A DNA stretch of 64,000 bases from Shinella zoogloeoides (GTDB lineage Bacteria > Pseudomonadota > Alphaproteobacteria > Rhizobiales > Rhizobiaceae). Shown here piece after piece: positions 55,864 through 63,683 of this stretch. The stretch is from assembly GCF_020883495.1 (NCBI RefSeq), contig NZ_CP086610.1, forward strand, positions 2,771,501-2,835,500. Reading direction: 5' to 3'. A model generated the notes under the pieces. That model saw only the letters and a list, made by a program, of their open reading frames with translations. It was not told the origin of the DNA and did no database searches. Positions within the stretch are counted from its first letter, which is position 1; each line of letters begins with the position of its first letter. The translations under genes were made by a program, and so were the position numbers.

Positions 55864-56655
55864 ATGGCGCATCCCAAGATGCGATGGAGCGAGAACGACC
55901 CCATGCTGGCGCCGGAAGACCGGGCGGGCTGGATCGCCGTCCTGCCGCTCGGCGCCCATGAGGGCCACGGGCCCCACCTGCCGCTGGAAACCGACACGCT
56001 GATCGCCGAGGGCATCGCCGCCCGGCTGACAGCCGTGCTGCCGCCGCACCTACCCGTCACCATCCTGCCGGCCGAGCCGGTCGGCTATTCGCCGGAACAT
56101 CTCGACGTGCCAGGCACCCGCTCGCTCGGCTATGGCGAGGCGATCGAGCGCTGGCTGCGCATCGCCGAAGACCTTCACCGCCTCGGCGTCCGCAAGCTCG
56201 TGCTGCTCAATGCCCATGGCGGCAATTCGCCTTTGATGACCATCGTGGCGACCGAGGCGCGCATCCGGCTGAACATGCTCGTCGTCGCCACCGCCTGGAC
56301 GCGCTTCGGCCAGCCGGAGGGCTGGATCGCGCCGGAGGACAAGGCCATCGACATCCACGGCGGCGATATCGAGACCTCCGTCATGCTCGCCCTTCACCCC
56401 GAGCGGGTGCGCATGGACAAAGCCGAGCGCTTCGGCTCCCGGCAGGCGGCCTTCGCCGCCCGCTTCGCGCATCTGCGCGCCTACGGCCCGCACGCCTTCG
56501 GCTGGAAGATGTCCGACCTCAACCCGAAGGGCGTCGCGGGCGACGCGAGCGCGGCGACGGCGGAAAAGGGCGAGGCGCTGATCGCCCATGCCCTCCGCGG
56601 CCTCGTCGCGCTGCTGGAGGACGTCGCGGCCTTCGACGCGGATACGCTCCGCTAG
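55864..56655 (+). CDS. Creatininase-family amidohydrolase
   Basis: 263-residue metal-dependent hydrolase. The binuclear metal site is visible: GAHEGHGPHLPLETDT (Glu, His and Asp ligands), NAHGGNSPL, and IHGGDIETS (Glu). Family members open creatinine or cyclic amides, hydrolyse formamides in riboflavin/F420 pathways, or process peptides (MftE), so the substrate is not assignable. The ATG at 55864 follows CGGAGTGA; the in-frame region upstream overlaps marR and is not coding. It is probably controlled by the divergent MarR protein. Confidence 0.87.
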   Translation: MAHPKMRWSENDPMLAPEDRAGWIAVLPLGAHEGHGPHLPLETDTLIAEGIAARLTAVLPPHLPVTILPAEPVGYSPEHLDVPGTRSLGYGEAIERWLRIAEDLHRLGVRKLVLLNAHGGNSPLMTIVATEARIRLNMLVVATAWTRFGQPEGWIAPEDKAIDIHGGDIETSVMLALHPERVRMDKAERFGSRQAAFAARFAHLRAYGPHAFGWKMSDLNPKGVAGDASAATAEKGEALIAHALRGLVALLEDVAAFDADTLR

Positions 56656-56730
56656 AGCATTCCCCGCCGAACCGGAATCGCCTCGGCCTCGGACAATGCG
56701 GCAAAACAGGCAGCCGGAGCATTTGCGCTG
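56654..56730. repeat. Rhizobial palindromic repeat, diverged copy
   Basis: It begins AGAGCATTCC and has CCGGAATCGC as partner. Its right part, CAAAACAGGCAGCCGGAGCA then TTTGCGC, matches the conserved tail of the 23327 copy. It sits between the creatininase-family and CobW genes. Confidence 0.55.
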
Positions 56731-56799
56731 GCCCCTTCGATCTCCTATATCAGTCGCCAACCGGACATCCTTGTGTCCCCGCACCCGCCCGAGGTTCCC

Positions 56800-57939
56800 A
56801 TGACCGAAACAGCCCTCCCCAAGCCCATTCCCGTCACCGTGCTCACCGGCTATCTCGGCGCCGGCAAGACGACGCTGCTCAACCGCATCCTCACCGAGAA
56901 CCACGGCCGGAAATACGCCGTCATCGTCAACGAGTTCGGCGAGATCGGCATCGACAACGACCTGATCGTCGAGTCGGACGAGGAAATCTACGAGATGAAC
57001 AACGGCTGCATCTGCTGCACCGTGCGCGGCGACCTGATCCGCGTGGTGGAAGGCCTGATGCGCCGCCCCGGCCGCTTCGACGCCATCATCGTCGAGACCA
57101 CCGGCCTTGCCGATCCGGTGCCGGTCGCCCAGACCTTCTTCATGGACGACGACGTGCGCCAGAAGACCGAGCTGGATGCCGTGGTCGCGCTGGTCGACGC
57201 CAAGCACCTGCCGCTGCGCCTGAAGGATAGCCGCGAGGCCGAGGACCAGATCGCCTTCGCCGACGTCGTGCTCATCAACAAGACCGACCTCGTCAGCCCG
57301 GAAGAACTCGCCCGCATCGAGGCGACGGTGCGCGTGATCAACCCGTCCGCCCGCATCCATCGCACGACCCGCTCGCAGATCGATCTTTCCAAGGTTCTCG
57401 ACCAGGGCGCGTTCGATCTGGAGCGCGCGCTGGAAAACGATCCGCATTTCCTCGATCACGACCACCCGGACCATGTCTGCGGCCCCGATTGCGGCCACGA
57501 CCATCATCACGATCATGACCATCATCACGATCACGACCACCACCATGACCATGACCACCATCACGACCATGATCATCACCACGATCACGGCCATGGCCAC
57601 CACCATCATCACGACCACGGCGCTTCGCCGATCCATGACGTGACGGTGCAGTCCATCTCGCTGCGCGGCGGCGAGATGAACCCGGACCGCTTCTTCCCCT
57701 GGATTCAGAAGATTACCCAGACGGACGGCCCGAACATCCTGCGCCTCAAGGGCATCATCGCCTTTGCCGGCGACGAGGAGCGCTACGTGGTGCAGGGCGT
57801 GCACATGATCGTCGAGGGCGATCATCAGCGCGCCTGGAAGGACGGCGAGAAACGCGAAAGCCGCCTCGTCTTCATCGGCCGCGACCTCGACCGCGAGAAG
57901 ATCGAGCGCACGTTCAAGGCTTGTGAGGCACAGGCATGA
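56800..57939 (+). CDS. CobW/COG0523-family metallochaperone GTPase with His-rich loop
   Basis: 379 residues. Walker A is [13 protein letters not shown] (Gly17-Thr25). The GTPase metal motif [12 protein letters not shown] has Cys70, Cys72 and Cys73. NKTDLV is the base-specificity motif. Between the GTPase and C-terminal CobW_C domain lies a metal-binding stretch (residues 219-273) with about thirty His in DHDHHH repeats and two Cys (VCGPDCG). This form is typical of zinc-handling ZNG1/ZagA-type proteins rather than cobalamin CobW. A DNA site for Zur was not recognised. The next gene encodes a WD40-like protein, a pairing usual in rhizobia. Confidence 0.93.
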   Translation: MTETALPKPIPVTVLTGYLGAGKTTLLNRILTENHGRKYAVIVNEFGEIGIDNDLIVESDEEIYEMNNGCICCTVRGDLIRVVEGLMRRPGRFDAIIVETTGLADPVPVAQTFFMDDDVRQKTELDAVVALVDAKHLPLRLKDSREAEDQIAFADVVLINKTDLVSPEELARIEATVRVINPSARIHRTTRSQIDLSKVLDQGAFDLERALENDPHFLDHDHPDHVCGPDCGHDHHHDHDHHHDHDHHHDHDHHHDHDHHHDHGHGHHHHHDHGASPIHDVTVQSISLRGGEMNPDRFFPWIQKITQTDGPNILRLKGIIAFAGDEERYVVQGVHMIVEGDHQRAWKDGEKRESRLVFIGRDLDREKIERTFKACEAQA

Positions 57940-57978
57940 TGCCGAAAAGTGTGAAGCGGGTTTCGGCCAACATCATGC
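57934..57978. repeat. Second type of rhizobial palindromic repeat at the cobW 3' end
   Basis: GCATGATGCCGAAA and TTTCGGCCAACATCATGC pair as a bulged hairpin. The left arm supplies the last codon and stop of the GTPase gene. The AAAGTGTGAAGCGG loop is shared in style with the GCAATTCCGG family, as if both derive from one element type. Confidence 0.65.
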
Positions 57979-57997
57979 GCATGGAAAAGACCAGCTA

Positions 57998-58987
57998 ATG
58001 CCCACGGTTGCCCCTCTCGATCTCGACGGCCACGTCATCGCGGCCGCCTTCCTCGGCGACGTGCCGTTCTTCGCCACCGCCTCCGGCGCCATCCATCGCC
58101 TCGATCATGGCCAGAAGGTCACCGAGGCGCATGACGGCCTGCTGGCCTGCGTGCGCGACGAGGCGAACGACACGCTGATTACCGGCGGCGAGGACGGCAA
58201 GGTGCAGCGCATCGCCGCCGACGGCACTGTCACGCTTCTGGCCGAAGTGCCGCGCAAGTGGATTTCCGTCGTCGCCGCCGGCCCGCAGGGCGCGGTCGGC
58301 TTCGCGGAGGGCCGCACGGCCCGCGTGCGGCTTGCCGACGGCACGATCAAGGAATTCGCCGAGACCCGTTCGGTCGAGGGCATCGCATTTGCGCCGAAGG
58401 GCCTGCGCCTCGGCGTCGCGCGCTATAACGGCGTGTCGCTGCACTGGGTCGCCATGGCCGCCCAGCCGGTCGACCTCGAATGGAAGGGCGCGCATAACGG
58501 CGTCACCTTCTCGCCCGACGGCCGCTTTGTCGTCACCAGCATGCAGGAAAACGCCCTGCACGGCTGGAAGCTCGACACCAAGCCCGGCGCGGAAACGCGC
58601 CACATGCGCATGACCGGCTATCCGGCCAAGGTGAAGTCGCTCTCCTGGTCCGTCAAGGGCAAGTGGCTCGCCTCCTCCGGCGCGCCGGCCGCCATCGTCT
58701 GGCCCTTCTCGGCCAAGGATGGCCCGATGGGCAAGCCGCCGCTCGAACTCGGCACGCGCGCCGACGTCATGGTCACCGCCGTCGCCTGCCATCCCGCCGA
58801 GGAGGTCGTCGCCATCGGCTATTCGGATGGCATGGTGCTTGCCGCCCGCTTCGCCGACAGCCGCGAGGTGCTGCTGCGCCGTCCCGGCAAGGGCGCCGTC
58901 ACCTCCATGGCCTGGAGCCGCAACGGCAAGCTCCTCGCCTTTTCCAGCGAGGCCGGCGACTGCGGCGTCATCGACCTCGCCGGCTAA
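57998..58987 (+). CDS. WD40-repeat-like beta-propeller protein, CobW partner
   Basis: 329 residues made of repeating four-strand blades: ACVRDEANDTLITGGEDGKVQRI, GIAFAPKGLRLGVARYNGVSLHW, VTFSPDGRFVVTSMQENALHGW, SLSWSVKGKWLASSGAPAAIVW, AVACHPAEEVVAIGYSDGMV and SMAWSRNGKLLAFSSEAGDCG. It is a cytosolic scaffold with no catalytic motif. It starts 58 bases after cobW, within the same transcript, and is probably a partner or client of the GTPase in zinc homeostasis. The ATG at 57998 is chosen because blade similarity begins at MPTVAPLDLDGHV. Confidence 0.88.
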   Translation: MPTVAPLDLDGHVIAAAFLGDVPFFATASGAIHRLDHGQKVTEAHDGLLACVRDEANDTLITGGEDGKVQRIAADGTVTLLAEVPRKWISVVAAGPQGAVGFAEGRTARVRLADGTIKEFAETRSVEGIAFAPKGLRLGVARYNGVSLHWVAMAAQPVDLEWKGAHNGVTFSPDGRFVVTSMQENALHGWKLDTKPGAETRHMRMTGYPAKVKSLSWSVKGKWLASSGAPAAIVWPFSAKDGPMGKPPLELGTRADVMVTAVACHPAEEVVAIGYSDGMVLAARFADSREVLLRRPGKGAVTSMAWSRNGKLLAFSSEAGDCGVIDLAG

Positions 58988-59000
58988 AGCGATTCCGGGA

Positions 59001-59029
59001 AAAGACCGCCGATGCCAAGGATCGGCGGT
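59001..59029 (-). terminator. Terminator of the glyoxalase-superfamily gene
   Basis: ACCGCCGAT pairs with ATCGGCGGT around a 7-base loop; on the minus strand it ends in TCTTTTCC. It lies between two convergent genes. Confidence 0.75.
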
Positions 59030-59038
59030 CCCGGTCAC

Positions 59039-59485
59039 TTACCATTCGAGTTCGAGATGCGGACGCCCGTTCGAGGTCTTCTCGACGGTCCGCCCCGTCT
59101 CGTCGATGGTGCAGCTCACGCGCTGGCGGAAGGCCGAGAAGCTTTCGAAAGTGACCACATCCACCGGCTCGTCGAAATGCAGCGTCATGCGGTAACGGCC
59201 GGGCTGGCTGGTGATCGCCTGTATGCCCAGAACCTCCGCATCGAACGGCTGGCCGAGATAGTGGCCGCGCACCCGCGAGCCGAGCATCCACGGATCGAAC
59301 GGCGGCCGGTTGCCGACGGCGGCGTGCAGCGTGTTCCAGTCGCGGAAACCGTATTGCGCGGCGATGAGTTCAAGCGCGCGGGAATGGGAAATGTCCTGCC
59401 CCTCGGAGGAAAAGCGCGCGCGCAGCCGCTTCGCCTGGTCCTTCAGGGCGTCGAGGGATGGTAGTGGCGTCGATGATGGACGCAT
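59039..59485 (-). CDS. Glyoxalase-superfamily (Glyoxalase_8-like) protein
   Basis: 148 residues. The N-terminal half LDALKDQAKRLRARFSSEGQ then DISHSRALELIAAQYGFRDW and NTLHA is the conserved helical segment of proteins annotated as glyoxalase superfamily; it often appears alone in rhizobia. The C-terminal half is beta-rich (GHYLGQPFDAEVLGIQAI, VDVVTFESFSAFRQRVSCTIDETGRT). No metal-binding or catalytic residues are obvious. The ATG at 59485 follows GGAGTTCC. Function unknown. Confidence 0.75.
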   Translation of the reverse strand: MRPSSTPLPSLDALKDQAKRLRARFSSEGQDISHSRALELIAAQYGFRDWNTLHAAVGNRPPFDPWMLGSRVRGHYLGQPFDAEVLGIQAITSQPGRYRMTLHFDEPVDVVTFESFSAFRQRVSCTIDETGRTVEKTSNGRPHLELEW

Positions 59486-59675
59486 GTCGGAACTCCAGTC
59501 ATGGCATGCGTCATTTCGGAGGGAGCCCGCATTGCCACCGGTTCGCATGCGTGATGCTGGGAGACCGATCGTTTCAGGAGAGACTTCACCAAAGCTTGCG
59601 CTCGCGGACGGCAGGGGTCTCTCGCCCTGCCGTCCCGATACCGCAATAGGCTGGCGAAGTCAAACCGGCGACGGG

Positions 59676-60263
59676 TCAGGCCGCCTTGCGCCGCTCCGCC
59701 GAAAGGCGGCGGCCGCTGGCGACGAGCACGCCCGCAGCGCCGTCCAGCCAGCCCTCCTTCAGCTCCAGCGCCAGGAAGCGGCGACGCTCGAAGGGGCCGG
59801 GCATGACGAGGTGCTGCACCTCGTCGGCGAAGAAGCCGAAGCGCTCGTAATATTCCGGATCGCCGACGAGCAGCACCGCGCCATGGCCCCGGTCGCGCGC
59901 CTCGGTGATCGCCGCGCGCATCAGCGCGCCGCCGATGCCCTTGCCCTCATGCGCGCAATCGACGGCGAGCGGACCGAGCAGCAAGGCCGGCACGGCGTTG
60001 CCATCGGCATCCACACCCGCCTCGACATTCCACAGGAGCACGGTGCCGATGACATGACCGTCCGCATCGCGCGCGACAAGCGCAAGACCTTCGGCCGGCA
60101 GGCGGTTGCGGCGCAGCTTTTCCGAAGACTTGCGGAAGCGGGCCTCGCCCATCACGTGGTCGAGCAGACGCTCGCGCGCAACGATATCGCCGGCGTTTTC
60201 CTGGTCGATGGTGAAGGCGGCATGCGCGAAGAACGCGCGCACAGAATCAAGAACAGTGGCCAT
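59676..60263 (-). CDS. GNAT-family N-acetyltransferase (YhbS-like)
   Basis: 195 residues. Acetyl-CoA binding is shown by LLGPLAVDCAHEGKGIGGALMRAAITEARDRGHGAVLLVGDPEYYERFGF, the YhbS-type pattern. The N-terminal half has ARERLLDHVMGEARFRKSSEKLRRNRLP, usual for rhizobial copies. The acceptor substrate is unknown. The ATG at 60263 has GGGAGG. It is downstream of the ornithine/lysine decarboxylase gene in the same direction, with an 89-base gap containing a hairpin, so possibly polyamine-linked. Confidence 0.87.
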   Translation of the reverse strand: MATVLDSVRAFFAHAAFTIDQENAGDIVARERLLDHVMGEARFRKSSEKLRRNRLPAEGLALVARDADGHVIGTVLLWNVEAGVDADGNAVPALLLGPLAVDCAHEGKGIGGALMRAAITEARDRGHGAVLLVGDPEYYERFGFFADEVQHLVMPGPFERRRFLALELKEGWLDGAAGVLVASGRRLSAERRKAA

Positions 60264-60320
60264 CTTGGCCTCCCGCACTCAAAACCGATTCAAACGGTAT
60301 CGAAAACTGATTGTGAAGCT

Positions 60321-60346
60321 GGCGCTCCCGCAGGGACGGGAGCGCC
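60321..60346 (-). terminator. Hairpin between the decarboxylase and GNAT genes
   Basis: GGCGCTCCCG and CGGGAGCGCC form a perfect 10-bp stem with a 6-base loop. No T-run follows on the minus strand, so readthrough into the acetyltransferase gene is possible. Confidence 0.6.
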
Positions 60347-60352
60347 CGGTCG

Positions 60353-61486
60353 TCAGATGACGTAGGCCCTGAGCGGCTCGAAGCCGTTGAAGGCGACGGC
60401 CGAGTAGGTCGTCGTATAGGCACCGGTGCCTTCGATCAGAACCTCGTCGCCGATCGAAAGGGTGACCGGCAGCGGGTACATGTTCTTCTCGTACATCACG
60501 TCGGCCGAATCGCAGGTCGGGCCGGCAAGCACGCAGGGCTCCATCGCGTCCGCATCGCGCACGGTGCGGATCGGGTAGCGGATCGCCTCGTCCATGGTTT
60601 CGGCAAGGCCGCCGAACTTGCCGATGTCGAGGAAGACCCAGCGGTGGTTGTCGTTGTCCGACTTCTTCGAGACGAGGACGACTTCCGCCTTGATCACGCC
60701 CGCATTGCCGACCATGCCGCGGCCCGGCTCGATGATGGTTTCCGGGATCTGGTTGCCGAAATGCTTCTTCAGCGCACCGAAGATCGCCTTGCCATAGGCT
60801 TCGGCCGAGGGCACGTCGCGCAGGTACTTCGTCGGGAAGCCGCCGCCCATATTGACCATCTTCAGCTCGATGCCCTGCTTGGCAAGCTGCACGAAGACGC
60901 GCTTGGCATCGGCAAGGGCCGAATCCCAGGCGTCGAGCTTCGTCATCTGCGAGCCGACATGGAACGAGACGCCGTAGGAGGTAAGGCCGAGCTGGTGCGC
61001 ATAGACGAGCACGTCGACGGCCATCTGCGGTACGCACCCGAACTTGCGCGACAGCGGCCATTCGGCGCCTTCGCCATCCGTCAGGACGCGGCAGAACACG
61101 CGGGCGCCGGGAGCGGCGCGCGCGATCTTCTCGACTTCCTCATGGCTGTCGACGGCGAAGAGCGAGACGCCGAGCGCGTGCGCCTTGGCGACGTCGCGTT
61201 CCTTCTTGATCGTGTTACCGAAAGAGACGCGCGAAGCGGTCGCGCCGGCGTCGAGCGCCATTTCGATTTCGGCGACGGACGCGCAATCGAAGTTGGAGCC
61301 CATGCTGGCGAGCAGGCGCAGGATTTCCGGCGCCGGATTGGCCTTCACGGCATAGTAGATCGCGCTGTCGGGCAGCGCGTGGCGGAAGGCCTTGAAGTTG
61401 TCGCGCACGACATCGAGATCGACCACGAGGCACGGGCCGTCGGGACGTCGGGTGTTCAGAAAGTCGATAATACGTGCAGAAGCCAT
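60353..61486 (-). CDS. Ornithine/lysine decarboxylase, alanine-racemase fold (type III)
   Basis: 377-residue PLP enzyme making putrescine (and possibly cadaverine), the entry to spermidine and homospermidine synthesis. SAIYYAVKANPAPEILRLLA holds the Schiff-base Lys48. SFHVGSQMTKLDAWDSAL, GGGFPTKYL, IIEPGRGMVGNAGV and the active Cys in LAGPTCDSADVMYEKNMY match the eukaryote-like ODC family. The start ATG at 61486 (MASARIIDFLNTRRPDGPCLV) follows GGGGAATACC. The frame is open further upstream into the leader but that part is RNA-structured, not homologous. It is preceded by a speF-type leader of about 400 bases and divergent from a LysR gene. Confidence 0.95.
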   Translation of the reverse strand: MASARIIDFLNTRRPDGPCLVVDLDVVRDNFKAFRHALPDSAIYYAVKANPAPEILRLLASMGSNFDCASVAEIEMALDAGATASRVSFGNTIKKERDVAKAHALGVSLFAVDSHEEVEKIARAAPGARVFCRVLTDGEGAEWPLSRKFGCVPQMAVDVLVYAHQLGLTSYGVSFHVGSQMTKLDAWDSALADAKRVFVQLAKQGIELKMVNMGGGFPTKYLRDVPSAEAYGKAIFGALKKHFGNQIPETIIEPGRGMVGNAGVIKAEVVLVSKKSDNDNHRWVFLDIGKFGGLAETMDEAIRYPIRTVRDADAMEPCVLAGPTCDSADVMYEKNMYPLPVTLSIGDEVLIEGTGAYTTTYSAVAFNGFEPLRAYVI

Positions 61487-61889
61487 CTCGGTATTCCCCA
61501 TATCCAGGTTGCTCCAGGGAAACCCCAGAGGACAAAGGGCAGATGCGGCAACGCTCTGGAACCAGCCGGTGGAGACCCCGGAACCAAGCATGCGCAAATG
61601 CGCGAACGGTGAACCGAAGCCCGCCTAGGCTTCAATTCGCTTTGTCTGCCATGGATTGGTGGGAAACCCGACCGCACTTCCGGCAATGAAGGTGTGCCTC
61701 TTCAGTAACCCCGGCTGATGGAAAGCCGGCAGACACCAGAAAGGCCCGCACCGTCGTTGCTTCAAGATGTCCTCGCATTTCCCGGTTGGCCGGAATAGCG
61801 ACTGGAGCGGTTAGTTCCAGGTACCTTACCGATGATCCTCACCAAATCGAGGGTCGGCGGACACCCACAGGCACGTGCGACTTTGGGCA
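61487..61889 (-). promoter_or_regulatory. speF-type structured leader RNA of the decarboxylase gene
   Basis: Between a good promoter and the decarboxylase ATG lie about 400 transcribed bases full of local hairpins. Read on the minus strand these are CTGGA/TCCAG with loop ACTAACCGC, CCGG-CCAA-CCGG, CCGGCT/AGCCGG, AAGCC/GGCTT and GCGCA-TT-TGCGC. The speF motif (Rfam RF00518) is defined upstream of ornithine decarboxylase genes in alphaproteobacteria, so position and gene match. A six-codon frame ATG GCA GAC AAA GCG AAT TGA occurs inside. Family assignment by eye; alignment not run. Confidence 0.72.
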
Positions 61890-61895
61890 AGCGCG

Positions 61896-61924
61896 GAGAT
61901 AAGAAGAATCGCTGTCGTAATCAA
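61896..61924 (-). promoter_or_regulatory. Promoter of the decarboxylase transcript
   Basis: On the minus strand TTGATT (61924-61919) and TATCTC (61901-61896) are exactly 17 bases apart. Transcription would begin near 61889, at the head of the structured leader. Confidence 0.6.
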
Positions 61925-62062
61925 GAGGTTTTTTGAATTTGACTATTGAAAATATTCCGTGAGCCACGACATTCGCGGAACTGGTTTCGACACATCTCTT
62001 TGCACGGCGACCCAAGCGCCGAACGCGCGCCGCCCCTGACGGCGCCACTCAAGTGGGGACAT

Positions 62063-62968
62063 ATGGATACACTGACCCGAATCCGGGCCTTCATCGACGT
62101 GGTCGATGCCGAAGGCTTTTCCGCAGCTTCGCGCAAGACCGGGCGGTCCAAGGCGCTGCTGTCCAAATATGTGCGCGAGCTGGAGGACGAGCTGGGCACG
62201 CTGCTGCTCAACCGCACCACCCGCCAGTTCTCCATGACCGAGCCGGGCCACACCTATTACCGCACCGCCTCCGATATCCTGAAGGAGATCGACAATCTCG
62301 CCGATCTCGTGCGCGAGAAGAACACGGACCTGCGCGGCAAGCTGAAGGTCTCCGCCCCGCGCACCTTCGTCGATGCCGATATCGGCCAGTCGCTCATCGA
62401 CTTCGGCAAGGAGCATCCCGAGCTTTCGCTGGAGATCGTCTCGGACGACCGCTTCGTCGATCTGGTCGAGGAAGGTTTCGATGTGGCGATCCGCATCACG
62501 CGGCTGGAGGATTCCGCCCTCATCGCCCGCAAGCTCGGCGATTTCTATCTCAAGATCTGTGTGACGCAGGACTTCCTCGAGCGCGTCGGCCCGATCGACC
62601 ATCCGAGCGACCTCGCCCGCCTTCCCTGCATCATAGACACCAACGGCAAGTCGCACAGCAACTGGCGCTTCGTCGACGAGAAGGGCGCGGGCTTTTCGGT
62701 GCCGGTCGGCGGCCATATCGAGGTCAACAGCCCGACGGCCGCCGTGCGCGCCGCGGCAAGCGGCCTCGGCGTCGCGCAGGTTCCGGCCTTCATCGCCCGG
62801 TCCTGCCTGGAATCGGGCAGGATCGTCTCGATCCTCGAAGATTACCTGCCGACCGACCGCGGCATCTACGCGATCTACCCGCATCGCCGCTACCTGCCCG
62901 CGAAAGTGCGCACCTTCGTCGATTTCCTGCATGCATGGTTCCGCCGCCATCCCGGCATCGAAGCCTGA
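62063..62968 (+). CDS. LysR-family transcriptional regulator
   Basis: 301 residues. The N-terminal winged helix-turn-helix reads MDTLTRIRAFIDVVDAEGFS then AASRKTGRSKALLSKYVREL. The periplasmic-binding-like effector domain starts about residue 90 (LRGKLKVSAPRTFVDADIGQSL) and has the mid-domain VDLVEEGFDVAIRI typical of the CrgA/DsdC-like branch. The ATG at 62063 follows GGGGACAT. It is divergent from the decarboxylase gene across about 576 bases that include the structured leader. Whether it controls polyamine synthesis is not shown by the sequence. Confidence 0.9.
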   Translation: MDTLTRIRAFIDVVDAEGFSAASRKTGRSKALLSKYVRELEDELGTLLLNRTTRQFSMTEPGHTYYRTASDILKEIDNLADLVREKNTDLRGKLKVSAPRTFVDADIGQSLIDFGKEHPELSLEIVSDDRFVDLVEEGFDVAIRITRLEDSALIARKLGDFYLKICVTQDFLERVGPIDHPSDLARLPCIIDTNGKSHSNWRFVDEKGAGFSVPVGGHIEVNSPTAAVRAAASGLGVAQVPAFIARSCLESGRIVSILEDYLPTDRGIYAIYPHRRYLPAKVRTFVDFLHAWFRRHPGIEA

Positions 62969-63041
62969 CACGGTCCCAATTCCGGCCTATTTGCCGTACA
63001 TTCAGACCGCTGATTCACGCCGCCCGAGAGGATCGAAATCC

Positions 63042-63683
63042 ATGCGCTTCCTGCCCTGCCTGATTGCCGGAGCGGCCCTCCTCGCCCCGGCCGCGGCCTT
63101 CGCCCATCCGCATATCTTCGCGCAGGCCCGGCTGGAAGTGGTGGCGGGCGAGGACGGCACGATCAGCGAATTGCGCAATGTCTGGCGCTTCGACGAGATG
63201 TTCTCGGCCAGCGTCGTCATGGATTTCGACAAGAACAGCAACGCCCAGCTCGACCCGGACGAGCTTGCCGAAGTGGGCAAGACCGTACTCGAATCGCTGG
63301 AGGAGTTCAGCTACTACACGACGATCACCGAGGACGGGAAAACCGTGAAGGTCGGCAAGCCCGACGCGATCAATGTCGACTTCAAGGACGGCCAGCTCCT
63401 GATGTTCTTCACGGTCAAGCCCGGCGAGACCATGCCGCTCAAGGGCAAGCTCACCTTCGGCGTCTATGATCCCACCATGTATGCGGCGATGGATTTCGCC
63501 TCCGACGACGACCTCGTCGCCATCGGCGACAAGCTCGCCGCCTGCAAGCGCGCGGTGGTCCGGCCCGATCCGGACGAGGTGCTGGCGCAGAACCAGGACA
63601 GCCTGACGGAAGCCTTCTTCAACGACCCGGCGGGCACCGACATGTCGAAGCTCTTCGCGACGCGGCTGGAGCTGACATGCTGA
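63042..63683 (+). CDS. DUF1007 family periplasmic protein
   Basis: 213 residues with a clear signal peptide, MRFLPCLIAGAALLAPAAAFA, then the mature start HPHIFAQARLEVVAGEDG. The HPH motif and Asp/Glu-rich middle (FDKNSNAQLDPDELAEVG, which looks like an EF-hand-type loop) suggest metal binding. DUF1007 proteins are regularly paired with NicO-type nickel/cobalt permeases, and here the next gene overlaps by 7 bases. It is probably the extracytoplasmic component of a Ni/Co transport or tolerance system, by association. Confidence 0.88.
   Translation: MRFLPCLIAGAALLAPAAAFAHPHIFAQARLEVVAGEDGTISELRNVWRFDEMFSASVVMDFDKNSNAQLDPDELAEVGKTVLESLEEFSYYTTITEDGKTVKVGKPDAINVDFKDGQLLMFFTVKPGETMPLKGKLTFGVYDPTMYAAMDFASDDDLVAIGDKLAACKRAVVRPDPDEVLAQNQDSLTEAFFNDPAGTDMSKLFATRLELTC

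Noticed and set aside
57481..57620. Possible tandem repeat or CRISPR-like array in cobW
   Set aside because: The periodic CAT/CAC and GAC triplets encode the His/Asp-rich metal loop in frame with the GTPase; there are no spacers.
58985..59004. AGCGATTCCGGGAAAAG fragment after the WD40-like gene
   Set aside because: It resembles the left end of the palindromic repeat family but lacks the right arm; it is followed by the terminator hairpin, so it is not called as a copy.
61487..61597. N-terminal extension of the decarboxylase into the leader
   Set aside because: Open in frame, but similarity starts at MASARIIDFLNTRR and the DNA upstream is the structured leader.
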